Origin: Phascolarctos cinereus
Taxonomy: Eukaryota; Chordata; Mammalia; Diprotodontia; Phascolarctidae
DNA: 64,000 nucleotides
Assembly: GCF_002099425.1 (NCBI RefSeq)
Contig: NW_018344289.1
Span: forward strand, 1,550,001 to 1,614,000
Reading direction: 5' to 3'
The notes under the pieces were generated by a model, which was not told where the DNA came from, ran no database searches, and was given only the letters and a program-made list of their open reading frames with translations. Made by a program: the position numbers and the translations under genes. Positions 37,160-48,741 of this stretch are shown here, piece after piece (position 1 is the stretch's first letter; each line of letters opens with the position of its first letter).

Positions 37160-37449
37160 TGAAACAAATGACCTAGCTTATAGCCAATTTTATTCTACTT
37201 TTAGCAGAAGCTGTGAAGTTTTTTCTAATTTATGAAACGGATAGATACACCTTTGTAAAAGTAGGTATGGGGATACCAAGTAGTTTGTTATAGTGTCTAT
37301 TCCCTATGAAGCAGTTAAAATAAATATCAATCTTAAATTGCAAGCGATAGGAGAAGGAATTTTTTTCTTTGACTCAGATTCTATGAACTTCATCACCACT
37401 ACTCTTTGAATGTAAACTTTTTCTCTCTCTACACATCCAGTTCTTTTTT

Positions 37450-37590
37450 CTCGTGTTGCCTCCCATATTAGAATGGAAGTTCCTGGAGGACAGGGACTAT
37501 CTTTCTTTCTCTTTGCATTTGTATTCCCAGCACTTAGCATAATGCCTGGAATGTAGTAAGCACTTGATAAATCCTTGTTGCCTGTCTGTT
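37450..37590 (+). mobile_element. L2/MIR-type 3' end
   Basis: TTAGAATGGAAGTTCCTGGAGGACAGGGACTATC, CCCAGCACTTAGCATAATGCCTGGAATGTAGTAAGCACTTGATAAATCCTTGTTGCCTG match the L2 3' UTR. Confidence 0.75.
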
Positions 37591-37904
37591 TACTGCACTT
37601 TCACTGAACGTTGACAGTTAAAGGTGGTAATCTTCAGTAGTCTAGTTCTTCCTAGATTACTGAAATATCACATAATACACTTAGAGCAGAGCCAAATATA
37701 CAACAGATATTAATTATTCCTTAATAATACAGCCTCAAATCCTCTCTCTAATTACCTTGTTCTCCCTCATTGTGAGCTCAATTATTTTTAATGCTTATGT
37801 GCTGGAGAATTTGTACATGTTTTGCTTAGTTGTAGATGCTTTGATTTAATTTAAAAGAAAGTCTTATCTCATTATTATATCATAATGTCTTTATTAAAAT
37901 GTCA

Positions 37905-38070
37905 TGTAGTTGTAGTATTGGAAGGTAACTTGGAAATCAAGTAGTTTAGCCCACTGGTATTATGCCTGAGGACTCTAAAGCTTAAAGAAATAAGTGACTT
38001 TTTTCAGTTTACACAACCAATAAATAATAGAGCTGCATCTAAGATGAAAATACTCATAATCTGAGGCTAG
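37905..38070 (-). mobile_element. MIR/THER-type CORE-SINE copy
   Basis: TTGGAAGGTAACTTGGAAATCAAGTAGTTTAGCCCACTGG, GAGGACTCTAAAGCTTAAAGAAATAAGTGACTTTTTTCAGTTTACACAACCAATAAATAATAGAGC match the reverse strand of a CORE-SINE. Confidence 0.6.
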
Positions 38071-38091
38071 GGTTCATTTTTATGTTTTATT

Positions 38092-38093
38092 CA

Positions 38094-38127
<34 letters not shown>

Positions 38128-38170
38128 CACACACAAACACACACACATGTGTGTGTATGTGCATGTATGA
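38092..38170. repeat. (CATA)n and (CA)n microsatellite
   Basis: CATA units followed by ACAC and TGTG units. Confidence 0.9.
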
Positions 38171-38434
38171 GTGTATGTCTGTTATCATATTATCATTATC
38201 ATTTTCACTGAAATCTTTTCCTCCCATCCAGAATGCTTCCTTGTAACAAGAGTAATGAATCAAAAAGAAATCAACATAGTGTCATGTCTGAAAGTGTATG
38301 CCTCATTTTCTACCTATGGTATACCACCTCATTGCCTAAAGGCAGGGGTTTGTTTAGCCACAGTCTCATGAAACTATGATGGCCACTGCATTTGCAAGAG
38401 TTCAGATAATTCCATTCCAACTCATCTCCTCAAA

Positions 38435-39655
38435 CAGACCATGCCCAGATCATCCTCCAGTCTAAAAATCAAAAATAAATACAAAGAAAAACCACTTCTC
38501 ACTTGATCCTTTCATTCCCACTGTTGTCCTATATCATGTCCTCAAACTAGGTGTTTCTCAGGTTCTTTCCTGGGTCTTCTACTCTGACCCACATTCTCTG
38601 TTAACCTCTATCTTCATATCTCCAACTACCATTCAGTCATTTAGAACTACTGTCCAGTAAACATCTTAAACTTAATATGTCCAAAATGGAACTCATATTT
38701 CCCTCTAACCTTTTGCTTCACTACCCTTCCTATTACCTGAGAGGACAACACCATCCTCTCAATCCCTCTAGGGAGTCATCCTGGATTGTTAACTATTTCT
38801 CACACTCCTTATCCAATTGGTGGTTAATTTGGATTTCACCTTTATAACATCTCTCAAATATGTCCCCTTCTCTCCTCTGACATTGCCACCACTCTAGTGG
38901 AGGCCTTCTTCCTGTCACACCTGGGTTATTTTAATAGTTTTTTTTGGTGGGTTTGCCTATTTCAATTATCTCCTCATGTCAATCAATCCTCAATCCAACA
39001 CCAAAATGATTCTCCTAAAGTACAGGCCCAATGCAGTCCTATTCAATATACTCTACTGGTTCCTTATCACATCCACGAGCAAATATAAAATATTCTGTTT
39101 GGAATTCAAAGCCTTTCATAACTTAACCCCCTCCTGCCTTTGTAAATTTCTTATTCTTTACTCCTCACCACATACTCTTTAATCCAGTGACATTAGCTGT
39201 TTCACAAATAACAGTCTTCATCCCTCAGCTCCAGGCATTTTTCTGATTGTCCCTATCCCTGAAACACTCTCCCTCTTCCCCTGAATACTGATCTCCTTGG
39301 TTTGTCTTAACTCCCAACTAAAATTCCATCTTTCCATCTTTTACTAGAAGTCTTTCCCAAACCCTCTTATAACCAGTAGTTTCCCTTGTATTAATTAGCT
39401 GCTGTTTATTACAGGGTCATGAAGAGTCTGACACAACTAAAATGAAATAACAAAATTTATTCTGCATATATTGGGTATATGAAGAATATATAGCTTCCTG
39501 TATATATTTGTTTAAATATTGTCTCTCCCATTAGATTGTAAACTCCTCAATGGTAGGAACTGTCTTTTGCCTCTCTTTTTATTCTTAGTGTTGAGCACAG
39601 TGATAAACATATAGTAGGCACTCATTAAATATTTATTGATAGAATGACTGACAGA
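38435..39655 (+). mobile_element. L2 LINE, longest copy in the window
   Basis: About 1.2 kb in L2 order: CCACATTCTCTGTTAACCTC, ACTTAATATGTCCAAAATGGAACTCAT, GGGAGTCATCCTGGATTGTTAACT, CTCTCCTCTGACATTGCCACCACTCTAGTGGAGGCC, GGAATTCAAAGCCTTTCATAACTTAACCCC, ACCACATACTCTTTAATCCAGTGACATTAGC, then the 3' UTR TTAGTGTTGAGCACAGTGATAAACATATAGTAGGCACTCATTAAATATTTATTGATAGAATGACTGAC. The ORF2 C-terminus is present but not open. A GGGTCATGAAGAGTCTGACACAACT segment at about 39,415-39,442 breaks it and resembles an RTE-type 3' end inserted there. Confidence 0.85.
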
Positions 39656-39759
39656 CCCCACCTCTCTGTCTAAAGGCAAGAGACATGCTTAGCTATAAGT
39701 CACATGAAGCTATGATTGATCACTTCAAGCTCAGAGATCTGAAGTCTTTTAAGTGCTCT

Positions 39760-40070
39760 TTTCCTTTATATTATCATGGCTGTCATATTGATATCCTGGT
39801 TCTGATTCCTTTCTTACTACTGGATCAATTAATATATCTTTCCAAGTTTCTCTGAAAATGTATATCCATTACAGTCATATGACACCATTTGTTCAAGCAT
39901 TTACTCAATGATATGCAACTATTTTGTTTCTAGTTGTTTGCCAATATAAAAAAAAAAGCTTCCATAATCATTTTTATAGGTATGAAGACCTCTCTGTCTT
40001 CAAACCCCTTCAACTATATGCTTAGTGGCAATACTGTCAGATCAAAAAATAGAGTTTTGTAACTAGATTG
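39760..40070 (-). mobile_element. Ancient L1 3' fragment
   Basis: Weak but ordered match to 26,930-27,190 of the full L1: CTTTCCAAGTTTCTCTGAAAA, CCATTACAGTCATATGACACCATTTGTTCA, CTAGTTGTTTGCCAATATAAA, TAGTGGCAATACTGTCAGATCAAA. Much older than the other L1s here. Confidence 0.5.
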
Positions 40071-40812
40071 ATGTCCTTATTCTTCTATTCGCTCTCCTCC
40101 TCTTTCTCCTTTCTCTCTTTCTGCTGTATGGCACCAAGGAAGTCAGTGAAATTACTTTTTTTTTTTGCTTCCTCAAAGACCTCAAAGGACTCTTCTAGAT
40201 CAGACACATGAACATTGTATTTAAACACACTCCTGACTACGTCATTGGGAAAGAAAAAAAAATTTAAACTAATCTAGAGAGTGGCTCATGCCACTAGTGG
40301 TGACCTGATACAGTTTACATATATGGGAATGGAGCAGAACACAATTGCTTTAATATTTGGGACCTTAATGAGGAAGATGGATTTCTGTTCACTTAATAGG
40401 AGTGAGATTCCCAAGCCATCTTCTCCTACCAGAGCTTTTATTTTGGACAGTCATGGAATTCAATATGAGTCAACATATTATCTCTCTGGAGTGTGGATCT
40501 ACAATATACTATGACTGAGAATAGGACATAATTTGATCAAAAATAGGCAGGGTTTTTTTTTCTTGCAGTTTTTGACCTGTAACCTTCTGTCTTGTTACTC
40601 TTTTGGCTCATATCTACGAAGCGTGCAGAAGCTTGTGGTCTCTGCTCCTACTATTATCTCTTGACAAGCAGCTGTGAAGGGAGCAACAACGTGGTATCTA
40701 TGCTTCTAAGTTTTCTCCCTCCTTTTACATGCCAAAGAGAACTTTGGTCCTTGCTCTTTTCTTTGCTTACTAAACTGAATCTTTTCCAAATATAAATGAG
40801 TCAAGTAGTAGA
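40071..40812. other. No recognised element
   Basis: Open frames of 77 and 67 codons (40,281-40,514 and 40,592-40,795) have no domain that I recognise. No repeat signature is seen. Confidence 0.35.
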
Positions 40813-41059
40813 GATTTGGATTTGTACTCTGTCTCTCTGACTTTCTATCACTGTCTGTCTCTCTCTGCCTCCTCTTATAACTGTCTCTGTATCTCTGTAT
40901 GTCTGTCTCTGTGTCTTTTTCTTTTTGTCCGTATTTCTCTGTATCACTGCATGTCTGACTATCTCTCTCTATCTCTTGTCTGTCTCTCTATCACTTTGTG
41001 TATCTATTTCTATTTTTCTCTCTGCCAGTCTCTGTCTCTGTCTCTCCATGTCTGTCTGC

Positions 41060-41103
<44 letters not shown>

Positions 41104-41130
41104 GTCTCCCCCTCCATCTTCCCTCCCCTT
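40813..41130. repeat. Imperfect (TCTG/TC)n pyrimidine-rich array
   Basis: About 315 bases dominated by TCTCTG, TGTC and TC units, ending in a pure (TG TC)n then (TC)n stretch at 41,050-41,104. The 125-codon Leu/Ser/Cys-rich frame over it is a translated repeat. Confidence 0.9.
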
Positions 41131-41967
41131 CTTTTTGTGCTTTTGCTAGCGGTTGAAATGTTTTGCCTTGAATTCAGTTTTTTTTGGGCTTAGGACACAA
41201 ATTAATTGTCATTTATTTTAATCCTCATTGTAGAAATAATTATGCTTTTTATATCCTTAAAATGACTGTTAAAGACTCAAGCTTCTTCATAAGTTACAAA
41301 ATTCATTTTTATGCTATGTTGTTGAATACAATTCTCCTGATGATCCATGGATCATTTGCTAGGTATTTCAACTTATAATGGTCACAGTGGGTGTGGAGGA
41401 GGTGTTTTGCTGAAGAAGAGAATTAGTTATTCCCTCTCACTGTCCTCCACTCTCAGTGTGGGCAGAATTAGTGTTTCCTAAAGCCTTACTTTAGACATGG
41501 AGAGTAACTTATTAAGTTCTCTTAGGTAATGCGCCCTCCTTCCACCTCCTTGCTGGGGAGGATGCAGCTTAAATTGCTATTTGGAAGACAATAGAAAGGA
41601 ATTTACCTAAAGTTTTGCTTCAAAGGAGCTTAGTCTTATTTCTACTTACTAAAACCTCCTCCCACTATAACACTGGCTCATTTTCTAAGTATGAATCAGA
41701 TTCTAGGTGATTTTTGTTCTCTGCTTTGAGAGAGCTATAATATACCAACAAGCATTTATTAAATATCTACTATAGTAATCTTCTGTTCTTCTCTGTATCT
41801 TTGTAGAGGCTTGCCTTTCTCTGTTGCTTTTAATCATCCCAAAGAAACACAATAAAAATAAATGAATTTTTAGAAATTCTTTTGAGACTTACTTTTGAGA
41901 ACATATGGCAAATACAGAAACTGAACAGACTCTTATAGAAACAAAGAAGAGCATATATGGTGTTGAA
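41131..41967. other. No recognised element
   Basis: AT-rich DNA with a short (CAAGCATTTATTAAATATCTAC) MIR-like tail near 41,750. Nothing else is supported. Confidence 0.35.
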
Positions 41968-42150
41968 TTCAGATATCAGAAAGGACTACCTGACCCTGAT
42001 TCCAATGACTTCATTGTTGGAGCAGGTCAAAACCACTTTTCTCATTGCTGCACCTGGAGCCCACTGTTCTGACCAGATGTTACCATTCTTCCAGTCTCCC
42101 CCATCTTTCTCTGTGGACATTTTTTTTCTTATCCAAAACAACTTATCTAA
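41968..42150. repeat. Unclassified dispersed repeat, copy 1
   Basis: About 70-75% identical by eye to 53,651-53,822, with shared blocks CTACCTGACCCTGATTCCA, TTGTTGGAGCA, TTGCTGCACCTGGAGCC, TGTTCTGACCAGAT, TGTGGA and TAACAGA at the right end. I do not recognise the family. The TAACA-type end would fit an LTR, but no TATA or polyadenylation signal stands out. Confidence 0.55.
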
Positions 42151-42160
42151 CAGAGAAAAG

Positions 42161-42237
42161 GAGGAGGAGGAGGGAGGGAAGGAAGGAAGGAAGGAAGGAA
42201 GGAAGGAAGGAAGGAAGAAGGAAGGAAGGAAGGAAGA
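42161..42237. repeat. (GGAA)n microsatellite
   Basis: GGAGGAGGAGG followed by about 15 GGAA units, a pure purine strand. The three overlapping frames on each strand are repeat translations. Confidence 0.97.
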
Positions 42238-42302
42238 TAGCCATCTTGCCCAACTGGCCAATTATAGTTTGGTCCCCAGGTGCAGCTCCTTTTCTACTCA
42301 CA

Positions 42303-42470
42303 GAGGTTTCTGTTTGTCCTTTGTTCTCAAAGAGGACCATGGCATCAGGGAGGTGATGCCATAACATGCAAGTGACTTGGATTTAAATGTGGGAGGGCTG
42401 TGCAAAGTCACCAACCTCACTTTCTCCTCTGAAGCCATTGTGTGCCTTAGCACAGCCTCTGGAGAGATCT
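42303..42470 (+). mobile_element. Marsupial SINE, RTE-linked type, truncated
   Basis: Starts GTTTGTCCTTTGTTCTCAAAGAGGACCATGGCATCAGGGAGGTGATGCC, then GCAAGTGACTTGGATTTAAATG, GTGCAAAGTCACCAACCTCACTTTCTCCTCTGAAGCC. It matches the minus-strand copy at 3,462-3,765 over its first half and then ends. Confidence 0.7.
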
Positions 42471-42834
42471 AGTAAGAATCAAACTGAAAATAGGAACATG
42501 CTTCTGGTAAGTGAAAAGCCTCACTAATAAGGGAGTGTTAGGGCAACTGTTTCCCCACTTTTGAGGTGTATATGCTTTTGTGTGTCTGTGTGTCTGTGTC
42601 TGCATGTGTTTGCCTACATGTGTGTTTTGGACTGTGCTGAGTCTTGTAATTTACTTTTTTAGTTCTTTAGGCCTTTAGAACTGTATAATGTTTTTACCTC
42701 ACTGACTAATTAGAATCGAGTTATGACTGAAGTGTAAGTTCTCTACCATGTATCCCTGATTTTTGGGTTAAGTGTTGTTTTGTAAATGCTGAAATACTCT
42801 AGCAAGTTTGCCTCGAACCAAACCAGTGGACTGA
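42471..42834. other. No recognised element
   Basis: Contains a TGTG/TCTG-rich patch at 42,575-42,625. No repeat family or gene is recognised. Confidence 0.35.
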
Positions 42835-43216
42835 GAGCCTGACAGCATCAGGCCGAGTGAGAGACAGCTTCATAACTGTCTGCCCAAAAAGTATCTCCAA
42901 GCCTTGGTGCTTGGAGAGTGACCACAATTGCAGAACAAGAAAGGAGGTGGATGGAAGGAGGCTTATGTACCTTCCAGTCTTGGATAGAGAAGAACTTGGG
43001 GTTAGTCAATTTCCCTATATGGGCCACCAAAGTGATGTTGCTTAGTGGTTCAGAGGTGCTGGGACCCCAAAATCACAACATGAGTCCTGCCCAAAAGAAT
43101 TTGACCCAAGCCTTGTTTTAGCCAAAAACAAATTTTATTAGAACATCCATCATATTGGGCAGACTCTTAAGGAGTCTGAACATTAGTGAGCTATTGTCTG
43201 GATTATAAGAATCTAA
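42835..43216 (-). mobile_element. LTR-element fragment: partial LTR plus leader
   Basis: Same family as the element at 60,898-62,440. On the minus strand it has a partial LTR (43,216-43,033) with an AATAAA-type signal, then a primer-binding-site-like TGGTGGCCC segment (43,029-43,012). A short leader matching 61,735-61,860 follows. Only a fragment of the element remains and it encodes nothing. The class is not assigned. Confidence 0.7.
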
Positions 43217-45282
43217 GCCTACAATATTTTTTTTTGAGTGAAATAAAAGCACCCCTCACCCAAAATGATAGATATGATAGATTTGGTGTGTAAAATGTTA
43301 ATGCTTTCTCCTTTTGTGGAAAAGAGACATATTTGTGTGAATCAGGGACCAACCAGAAGTAAATAGGACTTGATTAGAAAATGTAATTGGATACATAGGT
43401 CTGTTATAAACTAAAATGAAATAGAAATCAATTTAGAGATAACTTTTGAATTGGTGTGCTTTGAACTTAGAAATTCTTATGTAAATTATATCAGCCTCCT
43501 ACCCATTTTCATAATATAAAATGTATTTGAATTTTTGAGGAGTTTGATGTGTTACAGCCCACAAAAAAAAAGGAGCTCATTTGAAAAAAACAACTTGAAA
43601 TTTACATGAAGTTTATTTGGGCAATTGTTTTATGTTACTTCCCTGAATGATATACCACAACTTAATTGCTACATAGACAAGTTTCATAAGCTATTAAAGG
43701 TTTTATAATTGCTAAGAATATTTTAAATGACTTTTGGAGCTTCCATCTAAGAAATAACCAAATTGTAACCGGATTTAAAACAAAATAAAAGTCTTTAGTA
43801 AGTCATTGACTTTATTTAACAATAATGTATAATAAATGTTAAGGAGGAATTCAACAAAGTAAAAATTAGAGAATAATAGTCAAATACTATTGTAATATGA
43901 AGGAAATAAGAAAAAAATGTGGGTTTTCAGGCCCTGAGAGAGATGTATAAACAGAATAGGAAGATTTGATTATGTTGAAAGACAGGTGTGAGGAAAGTTT
44001 TGGCTTTCCTTAAATGGGAAGGTTGTTAGAAACAGTGGAAATTGCAGTAATAGCAATTACAGCTTGATTTGAAAGTGAATAAAGGTAAGTTATAGAAAAC
44101 TATAAGTAAATTGAAAGCTATTTTTTTCTTTCTGAGATTTTAAATATTGCCATTAGTAATTGTAAAACCCACATTTGAACTGAATCAAAATGGCTTTTAA
44201 GTGGATTTCATAATGTGAAGGATGTCATAAAACCTATAATATTAAATAATTGAAATTATAACATCACATCCTATGTGATACTATTTGGGAAAAAGATCCA
44301 TGTGAAATCAAATTTATTCTGGTCTTATTTTTTTGAAATATGTGCTTCCTAATGAGATGCTTTAATTGTACTATTTGGCATTATGGCAAAGTTTTGAAAA
44401 AGTTCATAGATCTGGAAAGTTATTAATTTTGTATTTGTGATTGTATAACAAGTTACCTTAGTTTACCAAACTATTATGTGAATTAGGAGAATCAGTACTT
44501 CACATTGACTTGATAATTCATTACATTAGTACTTTTGGTAAATGCTTTATAGATTAAATTGGTGTATTCTTTTGAGTTATAGATTAAATTGTTATAGATT
44601 CAATTATTAAAAGAATGATGTGAAATATTTGAAACTGTTCTTTTAGAAATACAATAAATATTTAGAATCTTTTTGTAAATTTAATTTTGGTTGAGAGCTA
44701 GAAGGAAAAAATTCTGAAGCTTTGACTTCTTAGTTGGTACAAGTGTAGTAGTCCTGCCCACCCACCTTTCAGAATGGTTTGTAAGAGGCTTTTCTTTATA
44801 TAGCACTTAACATCAGGCCTGCCCATTATTATATATCAAGTATTATGTGAATGTTGGTTATAGTGATTTTTCAGTGCCCCATTCCTTGTATTAATTCTCT
44901 TTCTGAAAACTCTCAAGAATTTGAGCTAGGTCATGCCCTGCAAGCTTCAGATCATACTCCTTATAGTTTTTGCCTGGGCCAAAAATCAGTAATGTAAAAT
45001 TAATTATGTGCTTTTATTGTGAAATTTGGTAACACCAACATAATTAGAAGAATGACTCTTCTTGTAACTTAGATATTGCTAGGTTATAAATTCACTTGTT
45101 AAAAAGTTACCTCAAAAATGCTAATTATTTTCATTGAGTGTATTTAATTTCATTAAGGTTATGATAATCATTTCACAAATCTCTTGGTTGTTTTATCTGG
45201 CAAGATATGTGAGACTTCATATTTCACAGAGTTTATAAGTTTGTTTCTGACGTTTGTAGATGATACCGTATATATGTACATA
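43217..45282. other. Repeat-poor 2.1 kb, no gene seen
   Basis: AT-rich, with long A/T runs but no recognised transposon and no supported frame. Confidence 0.4.
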
Positions 45283-45485
45283 TTATGTTATGTTGTGTTA
45301 TATTATATTATATTATATTATATTATTATATTATTATATTATATTATATTATATATTATTATATTATATTATATTATATTATATTATATTATATTATATT
45401 ATATTATATTATATTATATTATATTATATTATATTATATTATATTATATTATATCATATTATATTATATTATATTGTATTGTTTT
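45283..45485. repeat. (ATATT)n pentanucleotide array
   Basis: About 190 bases of ATATT units (roughly 37 copies) with few interruptions: TATTATT irregularities near 45,325-45,360, and single C or G changes at 45,454 and near 45,475. Three shifted frames rich in Y, I and L are translations of the array. Confidence 0.97.
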
Positions 45486-46170
45486 ATTCTGAGAGCTATA
45501 AGATGCGGAGGTGGAAGAGCTAGCTGCTCACCTAGCTAGAATGAGAGAGTATAGAAACTAACTCACATTCCACCTGACTTTGTTCAACTGTATTAAAACC
45601 ACAAGTTATAGGATGAATGATTTTCTGTGTAAAGTAATGCAACTGAATTGAGGTCATCTGATTAGAAATGGGTTTTGTTTCCTGTTTTAAATCCATGATG
45701 TTGTTTATGATAATCTACAAATATGCTGTTTGGAACACAGCTTCTCTCCTAACCTGGATGTCATTAGATTATGAGCTGATCATTTAGAAGAAAGGAAAAT
45801 GTTTGAAAACTTAATATTCTAAGGTAATCTAATTTAAGAAACAGGAAACTTCCAGATTTTCCTATAATAAGTAGGAATTTTGTTTGTTTGTTTGTTCTTT
45901 TCTCCTGAAATTATTTGGTATCACTTTAAAAAGAATTGTGCAGTTCTGTGAAAGAATTGGTGTATTGCTTCCACTTAGAAAACTAAATACCCTTCCCCAT
46001 TGCAAAAATTCCTCAATGAGAGGGGTAAGTAGGAAGTTTTTGTTGTTGTTGTTGTTGTTTTTTGTTTTTCTTTCTTTTTTTTTGTTTGTTCTTACAGTAT
46101 AGGACTGTCTTGCAAAGTTACATCTGGAATGCTCAGTAATGACACTACCTCTTTAACCAATTTAATCCCT
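45486..46170. other. No recognised element
   Basis: Contains short (TTTG)n at about 45,881-45,898 and (TTG)n at about 46,041-46,060. Nothing else is supported. Confidence 0.4.
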
Positions 46171-46499
46171 TTTATTTAATATTTTATTTTTTTCCAAAAT
46201 GACATGTAAAGACAATTTTTAACATTCATTAAAAATATTGGGTTCCAGATTTTCTCCCTCTATCCATTCTCTGTCCCCTTCATCAAGAAGGCAAGCAATT
46301 TGATATAGATTATACATGTGTAGTCATGGAAAATATATTTCCGTATTAGTCGTATTGTGAAAGAAAAAAGACAAAAAAAGGAAAGTAAATAAAAGGTATA
46401 TTTCGATCTGTATTCAGACACCATAAATTCTTTAGTCAGAGATGGATAGCATTTTTCATCTAAGTACTTCAGAATTTTCTTGGACCATTGTATTGCTGA

Positions 46500-47212
46500 A
46501 AATAGCCAGGTCAATCACAGTTGATCATTATAAAATATTAATGTAAGTAAATAGAAGGTTCTCCTCATTCTGCTCACTTCACTTTGCACAAGTTCATGTA
46601 AGTCTTTCCAGCTTTTTCTGACAGCACCCTGCTTTGCATTTCTAACAGGACATTAGCATTCCATCAAAATCAAATGAAACAGCCAGTTGCCAATTGATGG
46701 GCATCTCCTCATTTTCCAATTCTTTGCTACCACTAAAAGAACTGCTATATATATTTTTGTACATAGTTTTGTTTTATATCTCTTTGGGATACAGACCTAA
46801 GTAATGGTGCTATTGGGTTGAGGGGCATGCCTGGTTTTATAACCCTTTGGTCATAGTTAGAAATGGTTCTCAGGAATGAATGAATCAGTATACAGCTTCA
46901 CCAAAAATTCACTAGTGTCTCAATTATCCCACATCACCTCCAATATTTGTCATTTTCATTTTCTGTCATGTTTACAAAGGTCTTTGTGAGGGATGATAGT
47001 TCAGAATTGTTTTTATTTGAATTTTCCTAATAAATAGTAATTTACAGCATTTTTTCATATAATTATAGACAGCTTTGATGACTTCATCTACAAATTACCT
47101 AATCATATTCTTTGACCATTTATCAATTGACCTATAATTTTGAATCAGTTGTCTAAATATTTGAGAAATTAGGTCTTTATCAGAAAAATTTGCTGTAAAA
47201 TATTTTTCATGG
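46500..47212 (-). pseudogene. L1 ORF2 C-terminal remnant
   Basis: Collinear with 26,850-27,540 of the full L1 on the minus strand: CATTTATCAATTG, CAATATTTGTCATTTTC, TATATCTCTTTGGGATACAGACCTAAGTAATGGTGCTATTG, TGGGCATCTCCTCATTTTCCAATTCTTTGCTACCAC. It covers only the last part of ORF2. It is more diverged than the 49-50 kb copy and has no long open frame. Confidence 0.75.
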
Positions 47213-48440
47213 TTACAAATATTTCCCAACATCCTATTTTCCCTCTGTTTTTCCTGCTCCATCTCTCTTTTCTCCCTGTCCATTCTCAAAAAGTTTTATA
47301 CTTCTGACTTTTACCTTCCTAATCAGCTCTCCTCCTTCTCTTTTCCCATTCCCCACTCATTTTCTTGTATGGTAAGACAGATTTCTATATCCAGCTGAGT
47401 GTGTATGTTATTCCCTCTTTGAGCCAATTCTGATGACAGTAAGGCTCACTTGTTCCCCCCCCACTTCCTCTATTTTCCCTTTCATTTTAAAAATTCTTTC
47501 AACCCACTTTGATGTAACATAATTTATCCCATTCTACCTTTCCCTTTCCTCTTCTCCCAGTGCATTCTTTTCTGACCTCTTAATTTTATTTCATTTTTTA
47601 GGTAAAAATTCTGACATTTTCAAGTCACAACCCTGCCCTCCCTCTATGTATATTTCTTCTAACTGCCCTAATAAACAGAAAAATTTAGGAGTTACAAGTA
47701 TCATCTTCCCATGCAGGAATGTAAACAGCTTAATCTTATTAAGTCTCTTAAAATTTCTCTTTCCTGTTTATCTTTTTATGCTTCTCTTTAGTCTTTTATT
47801 TGAAAGTCGTGTTATCTATTCAGTTCTGTTCTTTTCATAAGGAATGCTTGAAAGCCCACTATTTTACTGAATATCCATATTTTTCCTTTAAGGATTATAC
47901 TGAGTTTTGCTGATAGGCTAGGTGATTTTTGGCTGCAATCCTAGTTATTTTGCCTTTTTGAATATCATATTCCTAGCCCTCTGCTCCTTTAATCTTAAGC
48001 TACTAAATCTTGTGTTATTGTGACTCTGACTCCATGATACTTGAATTATTTCTTTCTGGATGCTTGCAGTATTTTCTCCTTGACCTCTTAACTCTGGAAT
48101 TTGCCTATGATATTCCTGACTATTTTCATTTTGGGATCTCTTTCAGGAGGTGATCAGTAGATTCTATGCATTTCTATTTTACCCTCTGGTTCCAGAATAT
48201 AAGGGCAGTTTTCCTCAATAATTTTTTGACCGATGATGTCCAGGCTCTTTTTTTGATCATGGCTTTCAGGTAGTACAATAACTTCAAAATCATCTCTCCT
48301 TGACCTATTTTTTAGGTCAGATTTGTTTTTATTTTTTCCCAGTGAGGTATTTTGCATGTTCTATTTTTTTCATTATTTGATCTAGTTTTATTCTTTCTTG
48401 ATGCCTCATGATGTCATTAGCTTCCATTTGCCCAATTATC

Positions 48441-48589
48441 TTTTTTTTGTGGCTAGGCAATGGGGTTAAGTGACTTGCCCAGTGTCACACAGCTAGTAAG
48501 TGTTATATGTCTGAGGCCAGATTTGAACTCAGGTCCTCCTGAATGTAGGGCCAGTGCGCTATCCACTGTGCCACCTAGCTGCCCCCCCA
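48441..48589 (-). mobile_element. tRNA-derived marsupial SINE (Mar1/WSINE type)
   Basis: GGGCAGCTAGGTGGCACAGTGGATAGCGC head, B box GAGTTCAAATCTGGCC, TTACTAGCTGTGTGACACTGGGCAAGTCACTTAACCCC. Flanks TTATCTTTTTT and CTATCATTTTT are a probable imperfect target-site duplication. It lies inside the ORF1 of the HAL1-like element. Confidence 0.9.
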
Positions 48590-48741
48590 CTATCATTTTT
48601 AAGGAACTATGTTCTTCATTGAATTTTTGTGCCTCTTTTTTCCATTTAGCCAATTCTGCTTTTTAAGCCATTTTTCTCTTCACTAGATTCTTGTTTCTTT
48701 TTTTATGATTTGGCTTATTCTGCTTTTTAAGTTATTATTTT

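Noticed and set aside
36888-37235. Tyr/Ile/His/Cys-rich frames on both strands
   Set aside because: Translated CATA/TGTG/TATA microsatellite.
40816-41193. 125-codon Leu/Ser/Cys-rich open frame
   Set aside because: It is a translation of the (TCTG/TC)n array.
45184-45539. Three overlapping Tyr/Ile/Leu-rich frames resembling membrane proteins
   Set aside because: They are translations of the (ATATT)n array in different frames.
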